Origin: Hyphomonadaceae bacterium UBA7672
GTDB taxonomy: Bacteria; Pseudomonadota; Alphaproteobacteria; Caulobacterales; Hyphomonadaceae
NCBI GenBank assembly: GCA_002483135.1
Contig: DLHI01000011.1
Location: 62,001 to 126,000, forward strand
Reading direction: 5' to 3'
Length of the DNA: 64,000 bases
Position numbers and translations under genes: made by a program. Within the stretch, counting starts at the first letter, position 1, and every line of letters begins with the position of its first letter. This document shows positions 35,057 through 43,386 of this stretch, piece after piece. The notes beneath the pieces were generated by a model. It was not told where the DNA came from, did no database searches, and was given only the letters and a program-made list of their open reading frames with translations.

Positions 35057-36589
35057 TCAAAACGCTGCGCGAGCCGCCTCCTTGTCCATGCTGCGCTGAA
35101 TCTGCAGTGACTCCCTATCACGGCCCAGCGATGCTGCCGCAAGGAGCTTGCCGCCTTTCATGTATCTCGCAATGAAACCTTCTGGGCCGAGTGAACCGTC
35201 GATGTTAATGGTGTCCCAGGTCTGTGCGTGTCCCACGTATCGGATCGAATGGTCGTAGTGAGCGCTCCAAAAGAATGGAGTTGCCGAAAACGCAAGGTCG
35301 TCTCCCAGCATGCTGGCTGCCGCGGCCTGGCCCTGCTGCTCGGCCGCGACCCAATGCTCGACGCGAATGTGCTCGCCTACGCGCGGGTCGAAATAGCGCG
35401 CGATGTCGCCGGCCGCAAAGATCGCCGGATCGCTCGTTCTCATTCGCCTGTCGACGAGCACGCCATTGTCCACATCCAGTGCGGCGGCCGAGGCGAGCTT
35501 GGTGTTTGGTTTCACGCCCACGCCGAGAACAATGAAGTCGGCGGCGATCCTGCTGCCATCGCTTAGGTGCAGCTCACTGCCGTCAAAGCGTTCGGCCATG
35601 AGGCTGAGATGGAATTTCACGCCATGGTCTTCGTGTATAGCGCGGAAGAATGTACCGACCTCATGGCCTAGCACGCGCTGCAGTGGAACCGCTTCAGGTG
35701 CGACCACATGAACCTCCAACCCACGCGCGCGCAGGGATGCGGCAGCTTCCAGGCCAATGAAGCTGGCGCCGAGGATTGCGACCGAGTGCGCGCCCTTGGC
35801 CGCCGTGATGATCGCGCGTGCATCCGCCAGCGAGCGCAGCACGAAAGCATTTGACAGGCGGAACCCCTCACCAACCGGGCGGACCGGGGTGGCGCCGGTC
35901 GCGAGCAGAAGCGTATCATAAAGAACTCGATCGCCATCGAGGAGGACTTCCTTGCGCCGCGGGTCGATCCCGAGCGCCTCCTGCTCGAGGCGAAGATCGA
36001 TCTTGAGGTCGCGATAGAAGTCGTCGCCCTTGAGAGGTATCCAGTCTTCCGGCGCCGTACCGGCAAGATAGTCCTTCGACAGGTTTGGCCGGTCGCAAGG
36101 TGGCGCCCTGTCCGCGCTGAGCATGGTCAGCGCGCCAGCGAAGCCGCGCCGGCGCAGCATTTCGGCCGCCGCAAATCCCGCTGCCCCGCCGCCAACAATG
36201 ACGATCCGCTCGGGGTGAAGGCTGGTGTCGGAGCCAGATCTTTCTTCGACAGACAGCCTGTCACGGACAAACAGCGTTTCGCCCTCGCGGTCCACGCGCC
36301 ATCTCGGGAGAGAATCGAAAGCTGGCGCGGTCAGCGCCTCTCCAGTTCGCAGGCTGAAGCAGGCGTGATGCAGGGGACAATGCGCGTGATCGCCCTCGAT
36401 CAGTCCATCCGCCAGACGCCCGCCATAATGGGTGCAAGAGCCGCCAACCGCGAAGTAGGACGATCCGCGACGCGACAGCAACACGGGCTGGTCGCCGACC
36501 TGTCCCGCAACAGTGCCCCCGTCCCTTACCTCCGCAATGGCGATCCCCACCCTGAAATCCGGACCTTCTGCTGGTTTCTGCGCGTCCAT
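35057..36589 (-). CDS. Rieske-domain FAD-dependent oxidoreductase
   Basis: A 510-residue flavoprotein with an N-terminal Rieske domain (GSCTHYGGRLADG and HCPLHHACF bind 2Fe-2S) followed by an AIF-like reductase fold: FAD site IVIVGGGAAGFAAAE, NAD site SVAILGASFIGLEAAASL and FAD2 motif IFAAGDIA. It likely passes electrons from NAD(P)H to a ferredoxin-type partner or quinone. A GGAACC-type promoter lies just upstream, divergent from folE, which places it in the ECF regulon of this locus. Confidence 0.88.
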   Translation of the reverse strand: MDAQKPAEGPDFRVGIAIAEVRDGGTVAGQVGDQPVLLSRRGSSYFAVGGSCTHYGGRLADGLIEGDHAHCPLHHACFSLRTGEALTAPAFDSLPRWRVDREGETLFVRDRLSVEERSGSDTSLHPERIVIVGGGAAGFAAAEMLRRRGFAGALTMLSADRAPPCDRPNLSKDYLAGTAPEDWIPLKGDDFYRDLKIDLRLEQEALGIDPRRKEVLLDGDRVLYDTLLLATGATPVRPVGEGFRLSNAFVLRSLADARAIITAAKGAHSVAILGASFIGLEAAASLRARGLEVHVVAPEAVPLQRVLGHEVGTFFRAIHEDHGVKFHLSLMAERFDGSELHLSDGSRIAADFIVLGVGVKPNTKLASAAALDVDNGVLVDRRMRTSDPAIFAAGDIARYFDPRVGEHIRVEHWVAAEQQGQAAAASMLGDDLAFSATPFFWSAHYDHSIRYVGHAQTWDTINIDGSLGPEGFIARYMKGGKLLAAASLGRDRESLQIQRSMDKEAARAAF

Positions 36590-36607
36590 GTCGCTCTCCC
36601 TGGACCT

Positions 36608-36636
36608 GTTGGATGCGCCTGTGGCTGCGGGGTTCC
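36608..36636 (-). promoter_or_regulatory. ECF-type promoter for the Rieske-FAD gene
   Basis: On the minus strand GGAACC (36636-36631), 17 nt, then TCCAAC (36613-36608), 18 bp before the start. Same layout as the three other motifs listed here. The short intergenic region forces this promoter to be back to back with that of folE. Confidence 0.7.
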
Positions 36637-36649
36637 CGGATATTCCGCG

Positions 36650-36678
36650 GGAACCTATCGGCTCCGGTAGCCTCTAAT
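36650..36678 (+). promoter_or_regulatory. ECF-type promoter for folE
   Basis: GGAACC (36650-36655), 17 nt, TCTAAT (36673-36678), 21 bp before the first ATG. Together with the divergent motif, GGTTCC and GGAACC form a symmetric block around 36631-36655. Confidence 0.72.
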
Positions 36679-36699
36679 CCGGGCAAGCCAGGGTGAAGA

Positions 36700-37350
36700 A
36701 TGCTCAGGACTCATATGTTGACGCAAGACGATTCGCCCGAAGTACCCGCCCCGGCCCGTCAGACGCCCCGGCCCTCGCAGATGCAGGCGGAGGAGGCCGT
36801 GCGCACACTCATCCGCTGGGCGGGCGACGATCCGGCACGTGAAGGCCTACGGGCGACGCCGGGCCGCGTTGTGCGGGCCTACGAGGAATGGTTCGCCGGG
36901 TATGGCGATGATCCGGCCGCAATGCTGTCGCGCACCTTCGGTGAAGTTGGCGGCTATGAAGACATTGTTGTTCTGCGCGACATCGTCTTCGAATCCGTGT
37001 GTGAACACCACATGGCAGCGATCACGGGTGTCGCTCACATCGCCTATCTCCCGTCCCGCCGTGTCGTCGGAATCTCCAAGCTGGCGCGGGTCGTGGACGC
37101 CTACGCCAGGCGTCTCCAGATCCAGGAGCGCATGACCGCTGATATTGCCGCCACGCTCGAAAAGACGCTGAAGCCACGCGGTGTCGCGGTGGTCATCGAA
37201 GCCAGGCATGGCTGCATGTCCACGCGCGGCGTCCACAAGCACGGGTCGCTGATGGTGACCAAGGCGCTACTGGGTGTATTCCGCGAACCGCCCATGCGGC
37301 AGGAGGTGCTGGCCGAGCTGGGGCGCAAACCTGAGGCGACAAGAGGATAG
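36700..37350 (+). CDS. folE: GTP cyclohydrolase I
   Basis: A 216-residue enzyme that makes 7,8-dihydroneopterin triphosphate from GTP, the first step to folate or biopterin. Zinc ligands are in [11 protein letters not shown] and [10 protein letters not shown]; the GTP site includes [20 protein letters not shown]. The N-terminus has a ~25-residue extension ([16 protein letters not shown]) absent in short forms; Met at 36715 is another possible start. Control by an ECF-type promoter is unusual for folE and suggests a stress copy. Confidence 0.93.
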   Translation: MLRTHMLTQDDSPEVPAPARQTPRPSQMQAEEAVRTLIRWAGDDPAREGLRATPGRVVRAYEEWFAGYGDDPAAMLSRTFGEVGGYEDIVVLRDIVFESVCEHHMAAITGVAHIAYLPSRRVVGISKLARVVDAYARRLQIQERMTADIAATLEKTLKPRGVAVVIEARHGCMSTRGVHKHGSLMVTKALLGVFREPPMRQEVLAELGRKPEATRG

Positions 37351-37369
37351 AAATCGGCAATTCCAGCTG

Positions 37370-37398
37370 GGAACCTTTGGCGTCCTTTCCCATCTAAT
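37370..37398 (+). promoter_or_regulatory. ECF-type promoter of the sigma factor gene
   Basis: GGAACC (37370-37375), 17 nt, TCTAAT (37393-37398), about 28 bp before the sigma gene. Same layout as the folE and cupredoxin-operon motifs; it indicates that the sigma factor activates its own gene. Confidence 0.72.
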
Positions 37399-37425
37399 AG
37401 GAAAGCAGCAGGGAAGGCAGCCTGA

Positions 37426-38157
37426 ATGACGCCGCAGAAGTCGCCGATATCCGGCTACGACCAGCTCGGCGAGGCCGAACTCGTCCGGCTGGCGCAGCAG
37501 GGCATTCGCGGAGCGTTTCGCGTTATCATGCAGCGCTGCAACCAGCGGCTCTTCCGCGTGGCGCGCGCAATCGTGCGGAACGAGGCAGAGGCCGAGGACA
37601 TCGTGCAGGAGACTTACACCCGCGCCTTTGCGAAGCTGGACACGTTCCGGGGCGAGGCGAGCATCCTCACCTGGCTCACGCGTATCACGCTGAATGAGGC
37701 GCGAGGCCGTCTGCGGACCCGGCGCAAGACGGTCGATCTCGACGAGATCGAAGACGCGCAGGGCAGCGGGGTCGTTCTCTTTCCATCTATGACTGCAGCT
37801 GAAACACCCGAGGCAAATGCAGCCAGATTGCAGATACGACATCTCATCGAGCAGGCGGTTGACGATCTTCCCGAAGGCTTCCGCGTCGTGTTCGTCATGC
37901 GTGATGTCGAGGATTGGAGCATACTCGAAACTGCGGCCTTCCTCGACATCAAGCCCGAGACCGTGAAGACCCGCCTCCACCGCGCGCGCCGCCTGTTGCG
38001 CACGGCTCTCGACGAAAAGATCGGAGCAGGGATGAAGGGCGCTTTCCCGTTTCTGGGGGCGAGATGCGAACGCATGACTGCAGCAGTTCTCGCGCGCCTC
38101 GATTTGCCGCAGGAGTCCACGGAACACTCTCCGCAAGTCTCCGGCACCGCCGAGTAG
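37426..38157 (+). CDS. ECF RNA polymerase sigma factor
   Basis: A 243-residue sigma factor: region 2 (FRVARAIVRNEAEAEDIVQETYTRAFAKLDTFRG, FSILTWLTRITLNEARGRLR-like) and region 4 (DLPEGFRVVFVMRDVEDWSILETAAFLDIKPETVKTRLHRARRLLR). The C-terminal tail (MKGAFPFLGARCERMTAAVLARL) carries a conserved Cys and exists in one ECF subgroup. No anti-sigma gene is next to it, so control may be by that tail or by transcription. Four GGAACC-type motifs around it suggest its regulon. Confidence 0.9.
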   Translation: MTPQKSPISGYDQLGEAELVRLAQQGIRGAFRVIMQRCNQRLFRVARAIVRNEAEAEDIVQETYTRAFAKLDTFRGEASILTWLTRITLNEARGRLRTRRKTVDLDEIEDAQGSGVVLFPSMTAAETPEANAARLQIRHLIEQAVDDLPEGFRVVFVMRDVEDWSILETAAFLDIKPETVKTRLHRARRLLRTALDEKIGAGMKGAFPFLGARCERMTAAVLARLDLPQESTEHSPQVSGTAE

Positions 38158-38183
38158 GCAAGCACTTCATTGCGCGCTGGCCG

Positions 38184-38212
38184 GGAACCTCTGCCGCGCT
38201 GGTTCATCCAAT
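38184..38212 (+). promoter_or_regulatory. ECF-type promoter for the DUF4142-cupredoxin operon
   Basis: GGAACC (38184-38189), 17 nt, TCCAAT (38207-38212), 36 bp before the DUF4142 start. It is the fourth member of the same motif set within 1.7 kb. Confidence 0.72.
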
Positions 38213-38248
38213 CGCTGCCGCCGATGCGGTGGAAAGTGGAGAAATCTC

Positions 38249-38767
38249 ATGTTGAAGACACTTGGTCTGGTCGCCGCCGCGCTGCTCCTTGTCGGAAACG
38301 CCGGCGCGCAGGCGCCGAAACCGAACGATGCCCAGATCGCGCATATCGCCTACACCGCCGGCGCCCTCGACGTAGCCGCTGGCAAGCAGGCGCTGGAAAT
38401 CTCGACGAACAAGGATGTGCGCGCCTTTGCAGAGGCAATGGTGCGCGACCATGCGGCCGTAAACGACAAGGCCCTTGCGCTGGTGAAGAAGCTCGGCGTT
38501 ACGCCACAGGACAACCCGACCAGCCAGGCGCTGTCGAAGGATGCGGCGGCGAAATTGGTTGCGTTTAGCAAGATGAAAGGCGCGGAATTCGACAAAGCCT
38601 ATATCGCGAACGAGGTCGCGTTCCACAGGACGGTCAACGGCGCACTCTCCAGCACATTGATCCCGAGCGCGCAGAATGCAGAGCTCAAATCGCTACTCGG
38701 CATCGGTCTCAAACTGTTCAACGAGCACCAGACACACGCCGAGCATCTCGCGGCCATCGTCAAGTGA
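38249..38767 (+). CDS. DUF4142 periplasmic protein
   Basis: A 172-residue exported protein with signal peptide (LGLVAAALLLVGNAGAQA) and a four-helix ferritin-like DUF4142 domain (IAHIAYTAGALDVAAGKQALE, AFAEAMVRDHAAVNDKALALV, EHQTHAEHLAAIVK). The function is unknown, though such proteins often go with oxidative or envelope stress genes. Its last codons overlap the cupredoxin start by 4 nt. Confidence 0.85.
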   Translation: MLKTLGLVAAALLLVGNAGAQAPKPNDAQIAHIAYTAGALDVAAGKQALEISTNKDVRAFAEAMVRDHAAVNDKALALVKKLGVTPQDNPTSQALSKDAAAKLVAFSKMKGAEFDKAYIANEVAFHRTVNGALSSTLIPSAQNAELKSLLGIGLKLFNEHQTHAEHLAAIVK

Positions 38768-39132
38768 GCGAGGCGGCGCCCGATATTTCGCGGCGCGTCC
38801 TGATTGGCCTTTGGGGGGCGGCGATGGCCAGCCTCCCAATAGCCGGTCTGACGGTGGGGACCGGGATGAGGACGGCGAAGGTCTTCACGGTGACTCTCAA
38901 CAGCATGGTCTTTGGATCGACGCCGGTGGACCTGCGCGTCGGTGACACGATCATCTGGGCCAATGACGACATTTTCGATCACACAGCCACGGCGAATGAC
39001 GGGAGCTTTGATGTCGATGTCAAGTCTGGAGCGCGTGCGCGGACAAAGCTAGGCAAGGCAGGCGAGATCGCGTTCTACTGTCGTTATCATCCGGGGATGA
39101 AGGGAAAGCTCGCTGTCCGGCCGCAAGGCTAG
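38764..39132 (+). CDS. Cupredoxin-like copper protein
   Basis: A 122-residue protein with a Tat-like or Sec leader (ISRRVLIGLWGAAMASLPIAG) and a cupredoxin domain with the type-1 copper residues His (DIFDHTATA), Cys, His and Met (FYCRYHPGMKG). It starts with GTG in a GTGA overlap with DUF4142. It may accept or store electrons in the periplasm. It connects copper to the ECF regulon. Confidence 0.85.
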   Translation: MSEAAPDISRRVLIGLWGAAMASLPIAGLTVGTGMRTAKVFTVTLNSMVFGSTPVDLRVGDTIIWANDDIFDHTATANDGSFDVDVKSGARARTKLGKAGEIAFYCRYHPGMKGKLAVRPQG

Positions 39133-39138
39133 CCGGGC

Positions 39139-39625
39139 TACCGGGCGTTGAGGGACCTGCACCAAGACAAGAATGCGCTGAAGGAGGCGGTCGCTGACCT
39201 CATTCCGGAGAACCACCGGCTCAGAGAAGCATGATCACGGATGGAGACGACCCCGAATGAGGTATCCCGCGACCGAAAGCTGGAGATCATCCGCATGGTT
39301 GAGAGTTCGCACCTGCCGATCAACGACACGGTCGAGAAGCTGGGTGTCTCCCGGCAGACCTTGTATCGTTGATGCGACCTCTACCAGCGCTTTGGCGAAG
39401 CCGGACTTGACGACCGGCGTTCAGGCGATGGCCACGTCTGGAACCACATGCCGGACGAGGTGCGCGGCGTGCTCATCGACCTCGCGCGGAGCAGCTCGAG
39501 CTAAGTCCGCGCGAAGTCGCCGTCACCTTCACAGACGAACGCGCCTACTTCGTCTCGAAAGCCAGCGTTTACAGGCTTCGGCGAGCACAACACCGCTTGC
39601 AGCACGCCAGACCCGCTGCTTAAAA
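39139..39625 (+). pseudogene. Degraded IS3-type transposase
   Basis: The end of a transposase orfA (LHQDKNALKEAVADLIPENHRLREA) is followed by the orfB start at 39241 (RDRKLEIIRMVESSHLPIND, helix-turn-helix GVSRQTLYR). A TGA at 39370 stops that frame, which continues as CDLYQRFGEAGLDDRRSG; a further shift near 39490 brings EQLELSPREVAVTFTDERAYFV into frame. The catalytic DDE part is missing and no terminal repeats are seen. Confidence 0.8.
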
Positions 39626-40114
39626 ACTAACACCAGATGAGCAAAATCCTCCATCAGGAAACCGCCCTCGCTGTTTCAAGTTGTCAGACGACGGACACTC
39701 GTCCCCTTTCAGCAAGGGGTGGCTCACCTCGTGTTGCGTGCGCCGGCCGACGCGGTTCTGTTACCGGCGGCTGTGAGTGAGTCCGATCTCGGTGCAGCGC
39801 TCGAATGCGCCCTTGCACCCTGGGGGCCGTTCGAAAATTGATCGCGCTGCCGTGTCGGTTGGAACTAGCGGGATGTAATGCAAACCGGAATGCCCCTCGA
39901 CTATCCAAGCCGCATAGGGCGGCAGCGAGAGTAGGCAGCCGCAGCATGCAGGCCACGGGTTTCAGATGGATGTGATCGCGCGCGATTGCGGCGCTGGCCG
40001 TCTGTCAATTCTCGAGCATTGACTCAGATCACAATGAGTATCCGCCGCGCTATGAGACCTTCCGCGCTTGTAGTCCGGCTCTGAGCATCAAAAAAAGGAG
40101 TAGCGCCGCCAGAG
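39626..40114. other. Gene-free stretch behind the transposase relic
   Basis: About 490 bases with no supported gene on either strand. The part nearest the relic may be more of the decayed insertion sequence, but no motif is left. Confidence 0.5.
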
Positions 40115-40663
40115 TCACGCATCCTGGACGCCGCAACCTTCAGGCGTGCAAACGGCACCTTCATTGTTTGTCGCCGATCCGCCCGAGAAATTGATCTCTC
40201 CAACAAGTGTCACGATCTCAGCAGCGAGACGCAAATCCGGAACATGGCCGAACATATGTCTGCGGAGTCGGCCGCTGCGGTGGAACAACAATGTCGTGGG
40301 CGTTCCGCGCATCGCATAAGCCTGCATGGTCAGAGGGATGGGACCGGCTGGATTGGCTTCGTCGACCCCAACCGGAATCGTGATCCGGTACTCGTGAAGG
40401 AATGCTGCGAGTGAAATCGGCGTCATCGCGTCATGGTGCTCGAACACCGTGTGCAATCCCACGACGGCGAGGTCACCTTCTGAAAAAGCCTCCCGAACAC
40501 GCAGCGCCTGTGGAAGGCTTTCACTGACACAGCCGGGACACAGCATCTGGAAAGCACTCACCATTACGACCTTGCCACGCAGGGCGCCAAGGGACAGCGG
40601 CGCTTCGGAATTGAACCAGCGAGAGACGCGCCACTCGGGGCTGGCGGGACAAATATCTTTCAT
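40115..40663 (-). CDS. Redoxin-domain protein (thioredoxin/AhpC-TSA fold)
   Basis: A 182-residue thioredoxin-fold protein: LGALRGKVVMVSAFQMLCPGCVSES gives a CPGC active site and RGTPTTLLFHRSGRLRRHMFG a cis-Pro region. The family includes thiol peroxidases and thiol-disulfide exchange proteins such as TlpA. No signal peptide is seen. A further cysteine pair (VCTPEGCGVQ) is at the C-terminus. The gene lies 69 nt downstream of the lipoprotein gene in the same direction. Confidence 0.82.
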   Translation of the reverse strand: MKDICPASPEWRVSRWFNSEAPLSLGALRGKVVMVSAFQMLCPGCVSESLPQALRVREAFSEGDLAVVGLHTVFEHHDAMTPISLAAFLHEYRITIPVGVDEANPAGPIPLTMQAYAMRGTPTTLLFHRSGRLRRHMFGHVPDLRLAAEIVTLVGEINFSGGSATNNEGAVCTPEGCGVQDA

Positions 40664-40732
40664 CCTACTTCCTTGTGCAGACCGACCGTCTGCCCGTGCG
40701 CCGCTAACTGGCGAGGCACGGGCAGGCAGCGA

Positions 40733-41509
40733 CTACTGGTTGGGCATGCCGGGCAGGCTGAGATCACCCGAGGCAACATCAAAAACGTTGGCGACGCACA
40801 GCAGCGGCGCGTGTGCGCTCGCGCTGACGCGAAGACCTGCCGTCACACCATCAAAGCGGGCCTTCTCGACAATGCCGATGTCATCGAAAGGCACGCGGAC
40901 TTCGACCGTGTCTCGATAAAGTTGAGGTTGCCAACCAGGACTGTCGATATGGATCGGTACGCCGGGCCATGTCTTGGGCAGACGCGGCTTACGGCCCTCG
41001 GGAATATCGACCACCTTGAGGGCGCCCTTGCCGCACGTCTCATCCGGTCCCAGCACGACCCAGTGCATGTGCCAAAGCCCGCCATCGTTGGTGCGGTCGC
41101 CATCATGCGTCTCATCGAACAGGGGCGTATCGTCGAAATCTGGGTGCGATGTAACGGCAAGCGCCAGAATGCCTGCATCGCGATCGAATCCGACTTCAAA
41201 GGGACTGATCGTGGTGGGCCAGACATAGGAGAACACTTCGCTGCCGGCGAACTGCCCGGTCGGGATCGGTCTGGTCGCGCCCGCCTTGCCTGACACGGCC
41301 ATATGAAACAGCGCCGTGTTCCCGACCGTCGTGATCTTGGCATGCACGATGTCGAATGGGGCCAGGACAGCGGGGGAGGACGGGTTGCTGATGCCGCCGG
41401 TGTGGGTGTGAGACCGCTGAGCCGAACCGGGCTGGGGAGGGGGTGACTGCGCGCAAGCAGCAACGCCGATCAGCGCGAGCGCCGCCGCGAGAGAGGGTTT
41501 GCTGTTCAT
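40733..41509 (-). CDS. Lipoprotein of unknown function
   Basis: A 258-residue lipoprotein (signal LAAALALIGVAAC, lipobox VAAC) with a mature part rich in His and Asp (RSHTHTGGISN, DETHDGDRTNDGGLWHMHWVVLGPDE). No known family can be named from the motifs. AAGGAG precedes the start. The start overlaps the upstream glutaredoxin-like gene by four bases (ATGA), so both are expressed together under the MarR operator. Confidence 0.75.
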   Translation of the reverse strand: MNSKPSLAAALALIGVAACAQSPPPQPGSAQRSHTHTGGISNPSSPAVLAPFDIVHAKITTVGNTALFHMAVSGKAGATRPIPTGQFAGSEVFSYVWPTTISPFEVGFDRDAGILALAVTSHPDFDDTPLFDETHDGDRTNDGGLWHMHWVVLGPDETCGKGALKVVDIPEGRKPRLPKTWPGVPIHIDSPGWQPQLYRDTVEVRVPFDDIGIVEKARFDGVTAGLRVSASAHAPLLCVANVFDVASGDLSLPGMPNQ

Positions 41510-41754
41510 CGGGCAGCTCCTTTGACATCGGCCATCGAGGCCCCGAAGTTTATGTGGAAGGCTGTCCCATCGATCACGAAGGCGGGGACAGATTTGACGC
41601 CCAGCTTTTCGGCTTCTGCGATGCGTTGAGGCGCGGTTGCAAAATTGACGATCTCGACATCGTAGCGAGCGGGATCGAGTGAGCCGGCGAGAGCTTGCTC
41701 GGCGCTCATGCAGACGGCGCAACCGGCGTGGTAGAAGGTGGCTCCTGTTTTCAT
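41506..41754 (-). CDS. Glutaredoxin-like thioredoxin-fold protein
   Basis: An 82-residue thioredoxin-fold protein with active site GCAVC (TFYHAGCAVCMSAEQAL) and cis-Pro in VKSVPAFVIDG. It is the size of a glutaredoxin but with a CAVC site. The operator GGAGTCCTA overlaps its ribosome site. Stop and start overlap the lipoprotein gene, so it is the first gene of that operon. It probably reduces a periplasmic or cytoplasmic thiol, not established. Confidence 0.8.
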   Translation of the reverse strand: MKTGATFYHAGCAVCMSAEQALAGSLDPARYDVEIVNFATAPQRIAEAEKLGVKSVPAFVIDGTAFHINFGASMADVKGAAR

Positions 41755-41775
41755 ATTAGGACTCCTATGTATTAT
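41755..41775. promoter_or_regulatory. Probable second MarR site
   Basis: TATTAGGACTCCTATGTA before the glutaredoxin-like gene is an imperfect version of the 19-bp palindrome before the MarR gene (arms TACATAGG and CCTATGTA). It suggests the same regulator controls this operon. Confidence 0.5.
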
Positions 41776-41841
41776 GCGCATGGAAGCGATGCGCTCGCTT
41801 GCTTGAGACAACGTCTCAAATTCTTTTGTGGTCGATGCGTT

Positions 41842-42417
41842 TCAGGCGGCGTTGACCTCCCGATGCTCCGGACAGTCGATCCGAAGATCGCCGGCCCCAA
41901 GAGCGACGTCCATCAACCTGCAATGATGCGGTGCCGACTTGCCCGGATGCGCATCCCGCGCGAAATGCCGACAGCTCAGGCACATACGCTGGCGTGAAAT
42001 CGCGCCTTGCGTCTGCAAAGCCAGAATGGCGCGGGAAACGATCCCCAGCAGGTCGACACGGTCGCTTTCGGAAAGAGCTTCAATCATCCCGCCGAAGCTC
42101 ATCGGCCAGCGCCGCGCCAGCGCTTTACCGGCGGGTGTCGCCCGCAGGAGCACGGCCCGCCCATCGGCTGGATCGGAAATCTTCTCAAGATACCCTTTGC
42201 GCTCCAATGCAGAGACTGCATCGCTCCCGGTCGGCTGACTGACGCCGATATGCGCAGACGCAAACGACAGGCGGACGCCCTTGGGGCGCGTCATCAACAG
42301 TCGGAGAATATCACCCTGCGTAGGCGTCAGGCCTTCAACCTCACCCGTGCGCCAGTCATCCTGCCGCGACACGGCCGCGAGACGGGCCAATCCTTCTGAC
42401 AACTGATCGATCTTCAT
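41842..42417 (-). CDS. MarR-family regulator with a C-terminal Cys/His cluster
   Basis: A 191-residue protein with a MarR winged helix (TPTQGDILRLLM, VSQPTGSDAVSALERKGYL) and an added C-terminal segment with CLSCRHF, HHCRLMD and DCPEH. These four cysteines and histidines suggest a metal or iron-sulfur site or a redox switch. A perfect palindrome covers its start, and a related site lies before the thiol operon, so redox control of that operon is likely. Confidence 0.85.
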   Translation of the reverse strand: MKIDQLSEGLARLAAVSRQDDWRTGEVEGLTPTQGDILRLLMTRPKGVRLSFASAHIGVSQPTGSDAVSALERKGYLEKISDPADGRAVLLRATPAGKALARRWPMSFGGMIEALSESDRVDLLGIVSRAILALQTQGAISRQRMCLSCRHFARDAHPGKSAPHHCRLMDVALGAGDLRIDCPEHREVNAA

Positions 42418-42435
42418 ACATAGGACACCTATGTA
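42417..42435. promoter_or_regulatory. MarR operator palindrome
   Basis: TACATAGG, ACA, CCTATGTA: a perfect 19-bp palindrome overlapping the MarR start codon region, so the regulator is likely autorepressed. The half-site is repeated before the glutaredoxin-like gene. Confidence 0.72.
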
Positions 42436-42687
42436 ATATGTTTGAGCTCGTCAAGTCATCATGCGTGGGTGGGGGGCTCAATCATCACGGAGACAAAAAA
42501 ACGGCAGACGTGCAGCCGAGCCTGACTGGCGCCCTGTAGGGTGCTTCGATGTGAGCAGCCCTGTCGTACGGGCGAGGCTTGGCTCCTTGAGGACCGGTTG
42601 TATGCGATCGTTGCGACGTACGGTTTTCGCAACACCGTCTACGGTTTGGCGCCGGGCATAGGGTGTGCTGGGCAGTGGTTGGCGAGC

Positions 42688-42876
42688 CTAAAAGCTACCG
42701 ACGGCGGCGACGAAGAGGAACACGAACAGCACAGTCAGAAGCAGCATGTTAACGAGCATGCGGACCATGCCGCGCTCGTTCTCGTTCTTGATCCCCATGA
42801 CATCGCAAACCGCGTTCGAAGGTCGCATCAGCAGCCGAAGCATCGACAGTTCCTCGCTCAAAGTCAGACGGCGCAA
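42688..42876 (-). CDS. Small membrane protein
   Basis: A 62-residue protein (51 from a later Met) whose C-terminal 25 residues are one long hydrophobic helix (MLVNMLLLTVLFVFLFVA), preceded by a charged stretch GIKNENERG. It is divergent from the nsrR gene and its start is near the operator-like repeat. No homologue is recognised; it might be a nitric oxide-linked or regulatory small protein. The region 42436-42687 has no other gene. Confidence 0.5.
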   Translation of the reverse strand: MRRLTLSEELSMLRLLMRPSNAVCDVMGIKNENERGMVRMLVNMLLLTVLFVFLFVAAVGSF

Positions 42877-42913
42877 CTTATCGCCTTCGCAATCCTTGCA
42901 CTTCCTAGCATAT

Positions 42914-42938
42914 AAAGCAATATACTAAATACTGCTTT
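42914..42938. promoter_or_regulatory. Probable NsrR operator
   Basis: AAAGCA (42914-42919) and TGCTTT (42933-42938) with an AT-rich centre (TATACTAAATA) directly before nsrR. Rrf2-type regulators bind AT-rich inverted repeats of this kind. It would control both nsrR and possibly the divergent small membrane protein. Confidence 0.55.
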
Positions 42939-42948
42939 AGGAGCGACC

Positions 42949-43386
42949 ATGCGTCTTAACCTCCAGTCGGACTACGCGCTCAGAATGCTGATGCACCTCG
43001 CATCTAGCCCCGACCGCCTTGTCACGATCGGCGAGGTCGCCGACCGGTTCCGGATTTCTCACAACCACCTGATGAAGGTCGCCTACTTGCTAGGAAAGGA
43101 GGGTCTGATCACGACGGTACGCGGGCGCTCCGGTGGGCTGCGGTTGGCGGGGAGAGCAGAGAAAATCCGCGTCGGCGACGTCGTCCGACGAATGGAGGGA
43201 GACATCCACATCGTCGAGTGTTTCGCAGCAGAGCCTGGCGGATGCGTGATTTCGGGCGCGTGCAAGCTCAAAGGGGTGATGCATGAAGCGCTGAATGCGT
43301 TTCTCAACGTACTCGACCGGTACACACTGGCGGATTTGGTCGCGAATCCAAAACTTCGTGCATTGTTGAACAGCGAGGCCGCCTGA
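42949..43386 (+). CDS. nsrR: Rrf2-family nitric oxide regulator NsrR
   Basis: A 145-residue Rrf2 winged-helix protein (LQSDYALRMLMHLA, ISHNHLMKVAYLLGKEGLI) with three cysteines in VECFAAEPGGCVISGACKL that would hold an iron-sulfur cluster sensitive to nitric oxide. The downstream haemoglobin and DUF1971 genes overlap or follow closely and are classic NsrR targets. Confidence 0.88.
   Translation: MRLNLQSDYALRMLMHLASSPDRLVTIGEVADRFRISHNHLMKVAYLLGKEGLITTVRGRSGGLRLAGRAEKIRVGDVVRRMEGDIHIVECFAAEPGGCVISGACKLKGVMHEALNAFLNVLDRYTLADLVANPKLRALLNSEAA

Noticed and set aside
37426..38157. Sigma factor as the general stress EcfG
   Set aside because: No PhyR or NepR genes nearby, and the promoter -10 here is TCYAAY, not the CGTT known for EcfG.
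39684..39956. Minus-strand 90-codon frame
   Set aside because: No start signal and no family; probably noise beside the transposase relic.
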